Positions 14,792 through 25,002 of a stretch of DNA of 59,332 bases are shown in pieces. Source of the DNA: Gammaproteobacteria bacterium. GTDB lineage: Bacteria; Pseudomonadota; Gammaproteobacteria; Pseudomonadales; Azotimanducaceae. The stretch covers positions 1 to 59,332 of the forward strand of contig JAJFJZ010000019.1 in NCBI GenBank assembly GCA_021773565.1, in the 5' to 3' direction. The notes under the pieces were generated by a model. The model was not told where the DNA came from. It ran no database searches and saw only the letters and a program-made list of their open reading frames with translations. Each line of letters starts with the position of its first letter. The first letter of the stretch is position 1. The position numbers and the translations under genes were made by a program.

Positions 14792-16456
14792 ATGCCAGAA
14801 AATTTCGACTACATAATCGTGGGCGCCGGATCTGCTGGATGTGTGCTTGCGAACAGGCTTTCAGAAAATCCGGAGAACTCAGTCTTGTTATTGGAGGCCG
14901 GGCACAAAGACGCTTTCTGGGAGTGGAAAATACACATGCCAGCTGCGCTGGCCTATCCGATGAATGGCACCCGATACAACTGGGACTATTATACTGAACC
15001 GGAACCACACCTTGCCGGTCGCGTAATGCACTGTCCACGCGGAAAAGTCCTGGGAGGCTCCTCGTCAATTAACGGCATGGTATTTATTCGAGGTAACGCG
15101 CTGGACTACGATCGTTGGGCTGAGGAAGATGCAGCGCTTTCAGATTGGGATTATCGCCATTGTCTGCCCTACTTTATCAAATCCGAAAATCTTGCAGGCA
15201 GCACCGATTCATATCGTGGAACAAACGGTCCGCAAAAGATTACTCGCGGCCAGCCTAACAACATTCTTATGGGTGTATTTTCTGAAGCCGCGCAACAAGC
15301 CGGGTATCCCTATACCGCAGATATGAACGGTTTCCAGCAGGAAGGATTTGGCCCCATGGACAGAACCACTGCTCATGGTTCGCGACATTCGACTTCCATT
15401 GGCTACTTGCAGCCTGCTATAAAGCGCCCTAATTTGGCGGTTATTACTCGCGCACGGGCAACACTGCTAAAACAGAATGGTGACCGAATTTGCGGATTGG
15501 AGTACTGGCGCGGTGGCCGCGCTTTTACAGTGAATGCCAATCGCGAAGTTATTTTGTCAGGTGGACCAATTAACAATCCTCAGCTGTTAATGCTTTCGGG
15601 TATAGGACCGGCGGATCACATTATGCAAACAGGCATCATGCCACTTCATGATTTACCGGGGGTGGGCCAGAATTTGCAGGACCATCTGGAAATCTATGTG
15701 CAGATGGAATGCATACCGCCCGTTTCCCTGTATGGCTATTACAATTTCTTAGGTAAAGCCTACGCCGGAGCACGGTGGCTATTTACCAGGACGGGGCCGG
15801 GGGCAAGCAATCAGTTTGAGGTAGGTGGTTTTGTGCGTAGCAGGGCCGGGATATCACATCCCGATTTGCAGTACCATTTTTTTCCGATGGCAGTTCGCTA
15901 TGATGGTAAGAGTCCAAACAAGGGCCATGGATTTCAGGCACATGTAGGGCCTCTGCGATCCCGTAGTAAGGGCTGGGTCAAATTGCGTTCCGGGAACGCC
16001 CAGGATCAACCAAGAATCTGTTTTAACTACCTATCCAAACCACAGGACTGGAAGGAATTCAGATCAGCTATCAGGCTGACCAGAGAAATTTTTCAACAGC
16101 CCGCCTTTTCGCCATATAGAGGCCGGGAAATTTCGCCTGGAGTGGATGTGCAAAGCAATTCAGAGCTGGACGACTATCTACGGGGTTCTGTCGAATCTGC
16201 ATACCATCCCTGTGGTACCTGCAAAATGGGAAGCGATGAAATGTCGGTGGTGAACGCAGACTGCAAGGTTCGAGGTCTGGAGGGTTTACGGATTGTGGAT
16301 TCTTCAGTGATACCTTCAATTATTAGTGGCAACCTGAATGCACCCACCATTATGCTTGCAGAAAAAGCAGCAGACATTATCAGGGGTAAGCCTCCACTGA
16401 ATCCTATGGATAATGCCGTATACAAGGTGGAAGATTACCGGGAGAGACAACGCTAA
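14792..16456 (+). CDS. GMC family FAD oxidoreductase, choline dehydrogenase-like
   Basis: The 554-residue protein begins with the FAD dinucleotide fold FDYIIVGAGSAGCVLANRL. It has the GMC signatures GKVLGGSSSINGMVFIRGN (near residue 78) and the SGGPINNPQLLMLSGIGP block (near residue 252), plus the C-terminal catalytic HPCGTCKMG (His near residue 470) and SGNLNAPTIMLAEKAAD. Length and motif order fit BetA choline dehydrogenase, but BetB and BetI are missing here, and GMC enzymes oxidise many alcohols. The neighbouring BCCT transporter makes a choline-like substrate reasonable. It may instead oxidise medium- or long-chain alcohols, which would link it to the CYP153 gene. Confidence 0.82.
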   Translation: MPENFDYIIVGAGSAGCVLANRLSENPENSVLLLEAGHKDAFWEWKIHMPAALAYPMNGTRYNWDYYTEPEPHLAGRVMHCPRGKVLGGSSSINGMVFIRGNALDYDRWAEEDAALSDWDYRHCLPYFIKSENLAGSTDSYRGTNGPQKITRGQPNNILMGVFSEAAQQAGYPYTADMNGFQQEGFGPMDRTTAHGSRHSTSIGYLQPAIKRPNLAVITRARATLLKQNGDRICGLEYWRGGRAFTVNANREVILSGGPINNPQLLMLSGIGPADHIMQTGIMPLHDLPGVGQNLQDHLEIYVQMECIPPVSLYGYYNFLGKAYAGARWLFTRTGPGASNQFEVGGFVRSRAGISHPDLQYHFFPMAVRYDGKSPNKGHGFQAHVGPLRSRSKGWVKLRSGNAQDQPRICFNYLSKPQDWKEFRSAIRLTREIFQQPAFSPYRGREISPGVDVQSNSELDDYLRGSVESAYHPCGTCKMGSDEMSVVNADCKVRGLEGLRIVDSSVIPSIISGNLNAPTIMLAEKAADIIRGKPPLNPMDNAVYKVEDYRERQR

Positions 16457-16510
16457 TTCCATTGAAAGGGAACGCTTCATGCTCTGGCTATGCGCATTCG
16501 TTGGGAGTAC

Positions 16511-17776
16511 CTAATCAGGCGCATTTTTCAGGTTATCCTCAGCCAGCTGCTGAATTTCTTCCTCATATACCTGGGATGCAGTGTGCGCACTCGTAAGTGC
16601 ATCACCAAAGTCCATGTGCTGATCAAGAGGTGCCTTGGTGCCACGCACACTGCGAATAATTACATACATCGCGAGGATGAAATGCATCAAGGCAATAAAC
16701 AGATACAAACCAGTGGCGTCGCTCAGGGTCATTACTGCGGACGCGAAGAAAGGACCAAGGATCGCTCCAATGCCGTACATGAGTAGCAGCCCACTGGATA
16801 CCATTACATATTCATCGGGCCCTGCGAAGTCATTGGTGTGGGCAACGGAAATCGCATATTGCGGAAACGCGGCGGCACCCCATACAGCAGCCAGAATATT
16901 TATCCCGACGAAAGAGAAGCCGTCTACAAAAAAAACAATTATCAGGCTTATGCTACCCGCCATCAAAGCGGTGCCAGACAACACCCTTCGCCTGCCAATT
17001 TTGTCTGACAAAAACCCAAGCGGCCATTGTCCAAGTGCGCCACCAATTACCGCTGAAGTCATAAACCAGGCTGCGAGTGAGGAGTCGTCCGACAATGTAA
17101 CAGTAAAAACGGGAGCAAGAGCCCAGAACGAACCGTTGGAGAATCCGGTCATCAAGCAACCAATTGTCCCCGCATGCGAAATTTTGAACAATCGTTGTAT
17201 GTTCAGATCAACGGCTTCGGGTTGTTCCGGTGAGGGGGAATTTGAAAGTACTACCGGAATTGCCGCTACCGAAACCAGCACCGCAGCAATTGCAAAGAGC
17301 TGCATTTCACGGGGGTCATATAACAATACCATCATTTGGCCTGCCGCGAGTACCGTCAGCGTAATCATTACATAGGTCGAAAAAATCACCCCTCGATTCT
17401 CTGCCGTTGAGCGTTCATTAAGCCAGCTTTCAATAACCACATATAAAACAGCGAAACAAAAACCGGTAAACATCCGTAGTAGTACCCATACCAGCGGACT
17501 TAAAATCAGGCCATGCAAAAGGGGAGTAGAAGAAGCCAGTGCCGTCATGGCAGCAAATACCCGAATATGCCCTACCCGCTTGACCAGCTCCCCACCTTTA
17601 AGGCAGCCAAGGGTAAAACCCAGAAAGTAGGCTCCACCGATAAAACCAATTAGCAGAGTACTGAATCCTTCAAGTGAAGCACGAACCGGCAACAGAGTGC
17701 CTTGCAGGCCCTGACCCGCAAGCAGGATGGAAACTCCGATCAGAAGCGCTGAGACTGGGGCTAGTGCGTGCCTCAT
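16511..17776 (-). CDS. MFS transporter (YcaD-like)
   Basis: The 421-residue protein has about twelve membrane helices with a central loop, and the MFS loop motif GFLSDKIGRRRVLSG (near residue 255), preceded by a YFLGFTLGC helix and the ESWLNERSTAENRG segment typical of the YcaD-type group. Substrate is unknown. The ATG at 17776 is chosen over the TTG at 17815. A 40-residue charged tail follows the last helix. It lies downstream of the P450 gene on the same strand (about 100 bases apart) and could be the last gene of that cluster. Confidence 0.85.
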   Translation of the reverse strand: MRHALAPVSALLIGVSILLAGQGLQGTLLPVRASLEGFSTLLIGFIGGAYFLGFTLGCLKGGELVKRVGHIRVFAAMTALASSTPLLHGLILSPLVWVLLRMFTGFCFAVLYVVIESWLNERSTAENRGVIFSTYVMITLTVLAAGQMMVLLYDPREMQLFAIAAVLVSVAAIPVVLSNSPSPEQPEAVDLNIQRLFKISHAGTIGCLMTGFSNGSFWALAPVFTVTLSDDSSLAAWFMTSAVIGGALGQWPLGFLSDKIGRRRVLSGTALMAGSISLIIVFFVDGFSFVGINILAAVWGAAAFPQYAISVAHTNDFAGPDEYVMVSSGLLLMYGIGAILGPFFASAVMTLSDATGLYLFIALMHFILAMYVIIRSVRGTKAPLDQHMDFGDALTSAHTASQVYEEEIQQLAEDNLKNAPD

Positions 17777-17875
17777 AGGGCCGTTTTTTTCAGTCCAGGA
17801 GCAAGCGCGAGGCAAGCAGTTCCTTGCAAGAATACAAAGTGTGGATATTCCGGAAACGCTTTGCGCAAGTAAACC

Positions 17876-19165
17876 TTAAACGGAGCTTGCACTAAGCGGG
17901 TGCACCCTTACAGGTAAGTCTGAATAACCCATAACAAAATTGGAGCGCACACGCACAGGATCGCCAACCAACTCGATGCGTGAAAAGCGTTTTTGAATTT
18001 CTTCCCATAAAACGCGCAGTTGCATTTCTGCGAGTCGGTTTCCCATACATCGATGAATTCCAAATCCAAAAGAAAGGTGATGTCGTGCACGCGGACGATC
18101 TATGACAAATTCATTGGGGTTTTCGATTTCCTCTTCATCCCTGTTACCCGAGGCGTACCACATCACAACCTTGTCGCCTTTTTTGATTTGTTCACCACCC
18201 AATTCAACATCACAAGTAGCGGTACGCCGCATATGAGAAAGAGGTGTTTGCCAGCGAATTATTTCTGACACCATGTTGGCTATCAGCGACTCATCCTGTT
18301 TGAGCTTTTCATACTGATCGGGAAACTGGTTTAAGGCCAGAACTCCACCAGAGATGGAGTTTCGAGTTGTGTCATTACCACCAATAATCAGTAACATTAT
18401 CGTACCCAGAAATGTCATGGGCTCGTTGATAAAGTTTTTTGTAGATTCACCGTGAATCATCATGGAGACCAGGTCAAAGTTCGGTTTTTGGTGTTCTCGC
18501 TCTCTCCACAGACGGGTAAAATATTCCAGACACTTACCCATTTCTATTCTGCGTTCTTCCTCGGAAATGCCATCCGAGCCGGTTAGTTCCGGGGTAGCTA
18601 TCGCAACATCTGACCAATGCGTGAGCAACTTACGGTCTTCAAAGGGAAAATTAAAAAGCGTAGCGAGCATTTGCGTGGTTAGCTCAATAGATACCTTGTC
18701 TACCCAGTTAAATGTCTCTCCAATGGGTAAACTATCCAGAATTTCCTGAACACGTATTCGAATCAGCGACTCCATTTCCATCAGGTTTCGTGGGGCAACA
18801 ACTCCCTGCACATCCTTGCGTTGTGCATCGTGTAAGGGTGGGTCTGTTTGTATAAAGCTGATAAACCTGAAATCTTCGGGCTGATCTCCCAGAATGATCG
18901 TTGGTTCGGAAGAGAACAGCTCATGATGCTTGTCGACGAACTGAATATCCTTAAACTTTGTGACGGACCAGAAAGGACCAAAGGCGCTGTTTTTTTGCAG
19001 GTGAACAGGCTTTTCCTTTCGCAGGCGCTCATAAAACCGCCAGACAAGGTTATGTTCATAAAGACTCGCATCGGAGAGATCAATCTGGTCAATGGGCAGT
19101 TCATAAGGGTCTTGCCTGCCTTGCTCTGAGAGGCTTTCTTCCGGATTATCAAGTACGGCGCTCAT
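17876..19165 (-). CDS. Cytochrome P450, CYP153 family (alkane terminal hydroxylase)
   Basis: The 429-residue protein matches CYP153 enzymes along its length: FWSVTKFKDI near residue 66, the I-helix LLIIGGNDTTRNS (near residue 258), the K-helix ending EIIRWQTPLSHMRR, and the heme loop FGFGIHRCMGNRLAEMQ with the cysteine ligand near residue 372. CYP153 enzymes hydroxylate alkanes and fatty acids at the terminal carbon using a ferredoxin and its reductase. Neither redox partner is encoded in the window. The gene follows methylmalonyl-CoA mutase and epimerase on the same strand, which suggests coupling of odd-chain or branched substrate oxidation to propionyl-CoA use. Confidence 0.88.
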   Translation of the reverse strand: MSAVLDNPEESLSEQGRQDPYELPIDQIDLSDASLYEHNLVWRFYERLRKEKPVHLQKNSAFGPFWSVTKFKDIQFVDKHHELFSSEPTIILGDQPEDFRFISFIQTDPPLHDAQRKDVQGVVAPRNLMEMESLIRIRVQEILDSLPIGETFNWVDKVSIELTTQMLATLFNFPFEDRKLLTHWSDVAIATPELTGSDGISEEERRIEMGKCLEYFTRLWREREHQKPNFDLVSMMIHGESTKNFINEPMTFLGTIMLLIIGGNDTTRNSISGGVLALNQFPDQYEKLKQDESLIANMVSEIIRWQTPLSHMRRTATCDVELGGEQIKKGDKVVMWYASGNRDEEEIENPNEFVIDRPRARHHLSFGFGIHRCMGNRLAEMQLRVLWEEIQKRFSRIELVGDPVRVRSNFVMGYSDLPVRVHPLSASSV

Positions 19166-19186
19166 GGTTTTCCCCTTCTATATTAA

Positions 19187-19591
19187 TCAGGCTTGTTCCA
19201 GCTCAATCAGTACACCAGTAAAGTCTCTCGGGTCTAAAAATACAACCGGTTTGTCATGCGCCCCAATTTTGGGTTGGCCATCTCCCAATATTGTCGCTCC
19301 CTGGTCTATCAGCGCGGCCATAGCAACATCCAGATCATCGACTTCATAACAAAGGTGATGGATACCACCTCTTGGGTTTTTTTCCAGAAATCGCGCCACT
19401 GGAGATTTATCTCCCAGGGGATGCAAAAGCTCAACAGTGCTATCCGCCATTTGCACGAAGGCAGTGGTTACTCCCTGTGCTGGTAAATCCTTTAGCGCAC
19501 TAACTGCAGCATTGAAGCGGGTCTTGTAGGTTTCACAAGCTGCCTGAAGATCGGGAACTACAATTGCAATGTGATTCAGTTTTTTAAGCAT
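19187..19591 (-). CDS. mce: Methylmalonyl-CoA epimerase (VOC/glyoxalase fold)
   Basis: The 134-residue protein starts [19 protein letters not shown], the first metal-binding His of the VOC fold. It continues with VELLHPLGDKSPVARFL, the second His region GGIHHLCYEVDDLD (near residue 77) and the final glutamate in GVLIELEQA. These are the motifs of methylmalonyl-CoA epimerase, which interconverts the R and S forms of methylmalonyl-CoA. Its start overlaps the last base of the mutase stop, so the two are translationally coupled. Length is normal for the family. Confidence 0.9.
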   Translation of the reverse strand: MLKKLNHIAIVVPDLQAACETYKTRFNAAVSALKDLPAQGVTTAFVQMADSTVELLHPLGDKSPVARFLEKNPRGGIHHLCYEVDDLDVAMAALIDQGATILGDGQPKIGAHDKPVVFLDPRDFTGVLIELEQA

Positions 19592-21780
19592 TAAATGTCC
19601 TGTTTGTGTTTTGCCGATGGCTCGGTTCTATTTCTGCCCGGGATAGCGTGAAGAATTTCCTGGGCGGCTTGCAAGATGTTGGTATTGGGTCCATAGATTG
19701 CCTGCACCCCTGCTTCAAACAGAATATCATGGTCTTCATCCGGAATAATGCCACCACATACAACCATAATATGGTCGTTACCACTCGCCTTCAGGTGATT
19801 AATCATATCGGGAACAAGTGTCAGGTGACCACCAGCCAGAGATGAAACCCCGACAACGTGAACGTCTCGCTGCACCGCTTCAGCAGCTGCTTCGGCTGCT
19901 GTCTGAAAAAGGTCGCCGGAAACTATGTTAAAGCCCAGATCAGAAAATGAGGAGGCTATCACTTTGGCGCCCCTGTCATGCCCGTCCTGCCCCATCTTTA
20001 CCACCAGCATACTGGGTCGTCTGCCTTCAAACTCTTCGAATGAGCGAATTTCATGGGTAAGTTCAGAGAACTGCCGTTCTTCCTCCCTGGCGAGTTTGTA
20101 GACCCCCTTAATGGGAATATAGGTGGCTTTATGACGGGTAAAAACACCCTCCAGCGCGTCAGATACTTCGCCAACGGTTGCCCTGGCGCGCATAGCATCT
20201 ATCGTCGCCTCCAACAGGTTGTCACCTGTTCTTGCTGCCTTTGTCAGTTTTTTAATGCACCGATCATAGGCTGGCTGGTCACGTGTGGTACGAATTTCTT
20301 TAAGTCTGTTCACCTGTGCGTGTCGCACTGCTGCGTTGTCAATGCTCAGAAGTTCAATATCGCTTTTTTCCAAAGTATTTTCATATTTGTTAACCCCAAC
20401 CACCACGCTATCAACATTTTCAAATCGCGATTGCCTCTTCAATGCTTCTTCTTCGATTAAGCGCATTGGCATGCCTTTGGATATCGCATTCACCATTCCC
20501 CCGAGCGCTTCTACTTCATCGATCAATATCGCTGCTTTATCAATGAGTTCCTGAGTCAATTTTTCGACAAAATAGCTTCCAGCCAATGGATCTATGGTGC
20601 GTGTAACTCCGGATTCCTCTGCAATTATGAGTTGTGTATTTCGCGCGATGCGAGCGGATCGTTCTGTTGGAAGTGCCAAGGCTTCATCCAGTGCATTGGT
20701 GTGCAGACTCTGGGTTCCGCCCAGTACACCAGCCAGCGCTTCCAGTGTGGTACGCATCACATTGTTATAGGGATCCTTTGCGGTTAGTGATACGCCGGAT
20801 GTCTGGCAATGGGTTCTTAAGGTAAGTGACGCGGGGTTTTTTGGCGCAAATTGTTGCATCAACCTGCACCATAGTACCCTTGCTGCGCGCAATTTTGCTA
20901 TTTCCGTAAAAAAATCCATTCCGATGCAGAAGAAAAAAGACAGCCGTGGCGCGAAACTGTCAATATCCTGACCACTTTTTAAGGCGGCACGAACGTACTC
21001 TAGGCCATCTGCCAGAGTGAAAGCCAATTCCTGCACAGCATTTGCCCCTGCCTCCTGAAGGTGGTAGCCCGAAATTGAAATAGGGTTAAAACGCGGCATT
21101 TCTGCGGATGCGTATGAAATAATGTCATTCACAATACGCATACTGGGTCCGGGCGGGTATATATAGGTATTACGGACCATAAACTCTTTCAGAATGTCAT
21201 TTTGAATAGTTCCCGAGAGTTTGGCGCGCGCATGTCCCTGTTCTTCAGCAGCCACGATAAAAGCGGCAAGTACCGGCAATACCGCTCCATTCATAGTCAT
21301 GGAAACGGACACCTTATCCAGCGGAATGTCCTTAAAGAGAATCTTCATATCTTCAACTGAGTCGATGGCAACGCCTGCCTTACCTACGTCCCCACCCACG
21401 CGTTCATGGTCAGAGTCATAACCCCGGTGTGTTGCCAGATCAAAAGCTACCGACAGCCCCTTTTGCCCTGCCTCAAGGTTGGCTCGATAAAAAGCATTGG
21501 ATTCTTCTGCTGTGGAAAACCCGGCGTACTGCCTTATGGTCCAGATACGATTGGTATACATGCTTGCACGGGGACCGCGCAAAAAGGGTGCCATTCCGGG
21601 CAAACTGTCCAGATGTTCAATACCCTCAAGATCACTTGCCGTGTACAGGGGTTTGATATCTATCCCTTCAGCTGATTTTTGAGTTAAATCTTCCAGCGAT
21701 TTGTCACGTAATTCCTTTTCAATCAAAGATTGCCAATGTTTTAGGCTAGCGGATGCAGTTTTGGTCTCTTGTATGGACAT
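19591..21780 (-). CDS. mcm: Methylmalonyl-CoA mutase (single-chain, B12-dependent)
   Basis: The 729-residue protein has the catalytic barrel ([18 protein letters not shown] near residue 116, then [12 protein letters not shown]) and a C-terminal cobalamin-binding domain with the DxHxxG motif in [14 protein letters not shown] (near residue 600). It lies upstream of epimerase and CYP153. The enzyme converts methylmalonyl-CoA to succinyl-CoA, the last step of propionyl-CoA breakdown. Propionyl-CoA carboxylase is not in the window. The gene diverges from tusD across about 100 bases. B12 dependence is shared with metH at the right end of the window. Confidence 0.95.
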   Translation of the reverse strand: MSIQETKTASASLKHWQSLIEKELRDKSLEDLTQKSAEGIDIKPLYTASDLEGIEHLDSLPGMAPFLRGPRASMYTNRIWTIRQYAGFSTAEESNAFYRANLEAGQKGLSVAFDLATHRGYDSDHERVGGDVGKAGVAIDSVEDMKILFKDIPLDKVSVSMTMNGAVLPVLAAFIVAAEEQGHARAKLSGTIQNDILKEFMVRNTYIYPPGPSMRIVNDIISYASAEMPRFNPISISGYHLQEAGANAVQELAFTLADGLEYVRAALKSGQDIDSFAPRLSFFFCIGMDFFTEIAKLRAARVLWCRLMQQFAPKNPASLTLRTHCQTSGVSLTAKDPYNNVMRTTLEALAGVLGGTQSLHTNALDEALALPTERSARIARNTQLIIAEESGVTRTIDPLAGSYFVEKLTQELIDKAAILIDEVEALGGMVNAISKGMPMRLIEEEALKRQSRFENVDSVVVGVNKYENTLEKSDIELLSIDNAAVRHAQVNRLKEIRTTRDQPAYDRCIKKLTKAARTGDNLLEATIDAMRARATVGEVSDALEGVFTRHKATYIPIKGVYKLAREEERQFSELTHEIRSFEEFEGRRPSMLVVKMGQDGHDRGAKVIASSFSDLGFNIVSGDLFQTAAEAAAEAVQRDVHVVGVSSLAGGHLTLVPDMINHLKASGNDHIMVVCGGIIPDEDHDILFEAGVQAIYGPNTNILQAAQEILHAIPGRNRTEPSAKHKQDI

Positions 21781-21879
21781 TTTTGGGGTTCTTTATCCTT
21801 GCTACTGTGTGGTCTAATACTTTTAGTATAGATCGAATAATACGCAATTTATGTATAACAACCCAACGATACAAAACCA

Positions 21880-22272
21880 ATGAAATTTGCCCTTGCTGTT
21901 TATGGTGCGCCTTATTCCAGTCAAGCACCCCATACTGCCTACAATTTCGCGTGCTCCGTACTTCAGGCGGGACACAGCATTTCGCGTATATTTTTTTATC
22001 ACGCCGGTGTACTTAACGCCTCAAGCCTGGCGGTGACGCCACAGGATGAACTGGATATTACCGAGCAATGGTCAAAGCTATCCCGAAACCATGATGTTGA
22101 ACTGGCGGTTTGCATAGCAGCTGCGCTCAAACGCGGGATTGTGAACAAGGAAGAGGCCACAAGGTATGAGCTTGGCCAATTTAATTTACATCCCGCGTTC
22201 GAGCTGGTCGGCCTGGGACAGTGGGTGGATGCAATGATTAGCGCTGATCGCGTGGTGGTATTCGGGAAATGA
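21880..22272 (+). CDS. tusD: Sulfur relay protein TusD (DsrE-like)
   Basis: The 130-residue protein begins MKFALAVYGAPYSSQAPHTA and has the sulfur-carrying cysteine in ELAVCIAAALKRG near residue 77, as in TusD/DsrE. It accepts persulfide sulfur and, as part of the TusBCD hexamer, passes it to TusE for 2-thiouridine formation on tRNA by MnmA, whose gene is at 38277. First gene of tusDCBE; its stop overlaps the next start (ATGA). Confidence 0.92.
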   Translation: MKFALAVYGAPYSSQAPHTAYNFACSVLQAGHSISRIFFYHAGVLNASSLAVTPQDELDITEQWSKLSRNHDVELAVCIAAALKRGIVNKEEATRYELGQFNLHPAFELVGLGQWVDAMISADRVVVFGK

Positions 22273-22631
22273 GCATTTCCCGTCAAATACTCTATATACA
22301 GCGCAAATCTCCTTTAGCCGGTAGTGAGGCATTTGAATCTGTTGAAGGCATTCTGATGGCCGGTGTATTTGATCAGTCGGTATCTGTCCTGTTTATGGAC
22401 GAAGGTGTGTATCAGCTTAGCGAGATGGATACACAAAGCCTTGGGTTACGAAACGTAAACAAGTTGTGCGCATCGCTTGGCCTGTATGAGATAAACAAAC
22501 TCTACGTTTCGAAAGAGTCTCTGGAGCAAAGAGGCCTCTCACTGCAACAATTATCGTTGCAGGTAATAGCCCTTCCCACGAATGAGATCAGCGGGTTAAT
22601 CTCACAACATGACATTGTGATTTCCAGCTAA
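22269..22631 (+). CDS. tusC: Sulfur relay protein TusC (DsrF-like)
   Basis: The 120-residue protein has the DsrE/F fold pattern (ILYIQRKSPLAGSEAFESVE, VLFMDEGVYQL near residue 38 and the C-terminal DIVISS strand). TusC is the second subunit of the TusBCD complex and does not need a catalytic cysteine. It overlaps tusD by four bases and tusB by one (TAATG), so the operon is tightly coupled. Confidence 0.92.
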   Translation: MSISRQILYIQRKSPLAGSEAFESVEGILMAGVFDQSVSVLFMDEGVYQLSEMDTQSLGLRNVNKLCASLGLYEINKLYVSKESLEQRGLSLQQLSLQVIALPTNEISGLISQHDIVISS

Positions 22632-22933
22632 TGTCGACGCTACATATTCTTAACAAATCAAATTCCGACGCCACGACGGTACAGAGCTGTTGTAATGCGA
22701 TGGGCAAGGGAGACGCGCTTCTTCTGATAGAGGACGGTGTCTACAATGCAACTGGCTCTCAGAATTCCAGCATCGTTGAAAAATTAGCCTCGGGAGCAAA
22801 TATCTACATCCGTGTCCAGGATATAAAAGCACGAGGTCTTGAAACACAGATTTTATCGGGATTTACCCCCGTAGATGACTCCGGGTGGGTGGACTTATGT
22901 GTTGCCCACCAACCAATAGTGAGTTGGTATTAA
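22631..22933 (+). CDS. tusB: Sulfur relay protein TusB (DsrH-like)
   Basis: The 100-residue protein begins MSTLHILNKS and has GDALLLIEDGVYNA (near residue 27) and YIRVQDIKARG (near residue 56), typical of TusB/DsrH. It is the third subunit of the TusBCD complex. Its stop is immediately followed by the tusE start. Confidence 0.92.
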   Translation: MSTLHILNKSNSDATTVQSCCNAMGKGDALLLIEDGVYNATGSQNSSIVEKLASGANIYIRVQDIKARGLETQILSGFTPVDDSGWVDLCVAHQPIVSWY

Positions 22934-23245
22934 ATGGCTGTAGCAAGGGATTCACAAGGGTACATGCTTGACCTGAGCGCATGGGACGAAGAGACGGCGA
23001 TGCATCTGGCCAAGGAATCCGGGATAGATCTGGATGCCAGCCATTGGGAAATTATTTACGCCGTGCGTGATTTTTATCAAAGGTTTGATAGCGCTCCCGC
23101 CACGCGTGCATTAATTAAGTGGCTAGCTCTGGAGTTAGGCAAGGATAAGGGCAACAGTTTGTATGTGATGGAGCTATTTCCGAATGGTGCAGCCAAGCTC
23201 ATTGCCAAAATTGCGGGCCTGCCTCGCCCGACTAACTGCATCTAG
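22934..23245 (+). CDS. tusE: Sulfur relay protein TusE (DsrC family)
   Basis: The 103-residue protein is a DsrC/TusE family member: DEETAMHLAKESGI, HWEIIYAVRDFYQRF near residue 37, and the C-terminal arm ending LPRPTNCI, with the conserved penultimate cysteine that carries the persulfide. It takes sulfur from TusD and delivers it to MnmA. It ends one base before the convergent serS stop. Confidence 0.93.
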   Translation: MAVARDSQGYMLDLSAWDEETAMHLAKESGIDLDASHWEIIYAVRDFYQRFDSAPATRALIKWLALELGKDKGNSLYVMELFPNGAAKLIAKIAGLPRPTNCI

Positions 23246-23246
23246 G

Positions 23247-24533
23247 TTAAAGCTGGTCGCGTAAATCCAGCTGCGTTTGGTTACCCATATACTTTCTAAG
23301 CACGTCCGGAATATGTATTCGCCCCTCACCGTCCTGATAATTTTCCATAACGGCGACGAGCGCCCGTCCTACTGCCACCCCTGAGCCGTTGATGGTGTGT
23401 ACAAATTCAGTTTGCCTGGTTCCGGCCTGTCTAAAGCGGGCCATTAGGCGACGAGCCTGGAAATCCTGGAAATTACTACAGGATGAGATTTCGCGATAAC
23501 AGGACTGACCCGGCAGCCATACTTCAAGGTCGAGAGTCTTGGCTGAAGAAAACCCTAAATCTCCCCCGCAGAGCAGCATTCGCCGAAAAGGAAGTTCCAG
23601 ACCCTTTAAAATAGCTTCCGCATGGCTGGTTAACTCCTCAAGCGCATTCCAGGATTCATCCGGATGTACTAATTGCACTAATTCGACTTTTTCAAACTGG
23701 TGTTGCCGTATCATTCCGCGGGTGTCCCGACCGTAGCTACCTGCTTCGCTCCTAAAGCAGGGTGAATGACAAACATGTCGAACGGGAAGCACGTCTGCAT
23801 CAATAATGCGATCTCTATACAAATTGGTAACGGGAACTTCCGCAGTAGGAATAAGGTACAACTCTCGCTCTCCCGCAATCCTGAATTGATCATCCGCAAA
23901 TTTGGGTAACTGACCGGTTCCAAATAATGCTTCCGGTCCTACCAGGTAGGGTACATACACTTCCCGATATTGGTGTTTCTCGATATGCGTATCGAGCATG
24001 TACTGAACAAGTGCGCGTTGCAGACGCGCAAGATGATGGTGTACTACTACAAAACGTGCACCGGACATCCTTGCGGCCACATCAAAATCAAGCGCCCCTT
24101 CTGCACCAAGATCCACATGGTCTTTTGGGGTGAAATTAAATTCCGGCAAAGATCCCCAGCGTTGTAGTTCAACGTTGTCTTCGTCCAGTTTTCCAGGAGG
24201 AACGTCAGAATGCGGGATGTTCGGTATACGGCTTAAAAAGCCTGAAAGTTCATCCTGAAGTAAGGAAAACTTTTCCTTTGCTGCTTCCAGTTGCTCACCC
24301 AAATTCCCTACATCGGCGATTAATGGAGCAATGTCTTTTCCCGACGCCTTTGCTTTTCCGATTTCCTTTGAACGGATATTTCTTGCGTTCTGCAATGATT
24401 CGGTAAGTTCCTGGAGTTCCCTGCGTTGGATATCCAGCGCCTGGAATTGCTCTGTGTCCAGCTCAAAGCGCTTAACCCGCAATTGTTCGCGAACTGCTGC
24501 AGGATCAGCCCGTAATATCTTAGAGTCCAACAT
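23247..24533 (-). CDS. serS: Seryl-tRNA synthetase
   Basis: The 428-residue protein has the N-terminal coiled-coil arm that binds the tRNA-Ser long variable arm (about residues 27-105), followed by a class II catalytic core: [12 protein letters not shown], the motif 2 region [20 protein letters not shown] (near residue 260) and motif 3 [17 protein letters not shown] (near residue 382). It charges tRNA-Ser and, as first step of selenocysteine synthesis where present, tRNA-Sec. It heads the leftward backbone block after crcB, rarA, lolA and ftsK. Length equals that of E. coli SerS within a few residues. Confidence 0.97.
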   Translation of the reverse strand: MLDSKILRADPAAVREQLRVKRFELDTEQFQALDIQRRELQELTESLQNARNIRSKEIGKAKASGKDIAPLIADVGNLGEQLEAAKEKFSLLQDELSGFLSRIPNIPHSDVPPGKLDEDNVELQRWGSLPEFNFTPKDHVDLGAEGALDFDVAARMSGARFVVVHHHLARLQRALVQYMLDTHIEKHQYREVYVPYLVGPEALFGTGQLPKFADDQFRIAGERELYLIPTAEVPVTNLYRDRIIDADVLPVRHVCHSPCFRSEAGSYGRDTRGMIRQHQFEKVELVQLVHPDESWNALEELTSHAEAILKGLELPFRRMLLCGGDLGFSSAKTLDLEVWLPGQSCYREISSCSNFQDFQARRLMARFRQAGTRQTEFVHTINGSGVAVGRALVAVMENYQDGEGRIHIPDVLRKYMGNQTQLDLRDQL

Positions 24534-24605
24534 TGAATAATCCCGACTTAATCACCAGAAATGCGGAAAGCATCGATCTATACCCCAACCGCTTGATTAA
24601 CCCGC

Positions 24606-24986
24606 CTAATAAATTGCCTCGGCCATTCGTAAACCAAGCCACGCAGCAAAAAGACACATTACCGTGGTTCCGCCAGCGTACAGTATAGCGCTGAATATCC
24701 GGCTTTGCTCAAAGAGATTAATCGTCTCAATCGAAAATGTAGAAAAAGTAGTGAACGCTCCAAGAAATCCAATCACCAGCAGCGCGCGACCATAGCTCTC
24801 AAACCAGGGTTGATTGACACTGGCCCCAATCAGGCAACCGATAGCAAAACATCCCACAACATTTATTCCGAAGGTACCCCATGGATATCCCGCGTCAAGC
24901 CAGAGATGAGCCAATCGTTGAAGTAAAAACCTGCTGGCAGCACCTAGTGCACCACCGAGGGCTACCCATCCAAGATTAACCAGCAT
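24606..24986 (-). CDS. crcB: Fluoride exporter CrcB/Fluc
   Basis: The 126-residue protein has four membrane helices and the Fluc motifs GGALGAASRFLLQR (near residue 11), GTFGINVVGCF (near residue 38) and GFLGAFTTFSTFS (near residue 73), which line the fluoride pore. It works as a dual-topology dimer that exports fluoride. It lies between rarA and serS, as in Pseudomonas. No fluoride riboswitch was recognised in the short gap upstream. Confidence 0.95.
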   Translation of the reverse strand: MLVNLGWVALGGALGAASRFLLQRLAHLWLDAGYPWGTFGINVVGCFAIGCLIGASVNQPWFESYGRALLVIGFLGAFTTFSTFSIETINLFEQSRIFSAILYAGGTTVMCLFAAWLGLRMAEAIY

Positions 24987-25002
24987 GCGAATCTCTCACT
25001 CG

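Noticed and set aside
14792-16456. Firm assignment as betA choline dehydrogenase
   Set aside because: Motifs fit, but betB and betI are missing and GMC enzymes have broad substrates, so only the family is given.
16635-17375. 246-codon open frame on the plus strand inside the MFS gene
   Set aside because: It is antisense to a transporter with clear motifs, is rich in Pro, Ser and Thr, and has no recognised domain.
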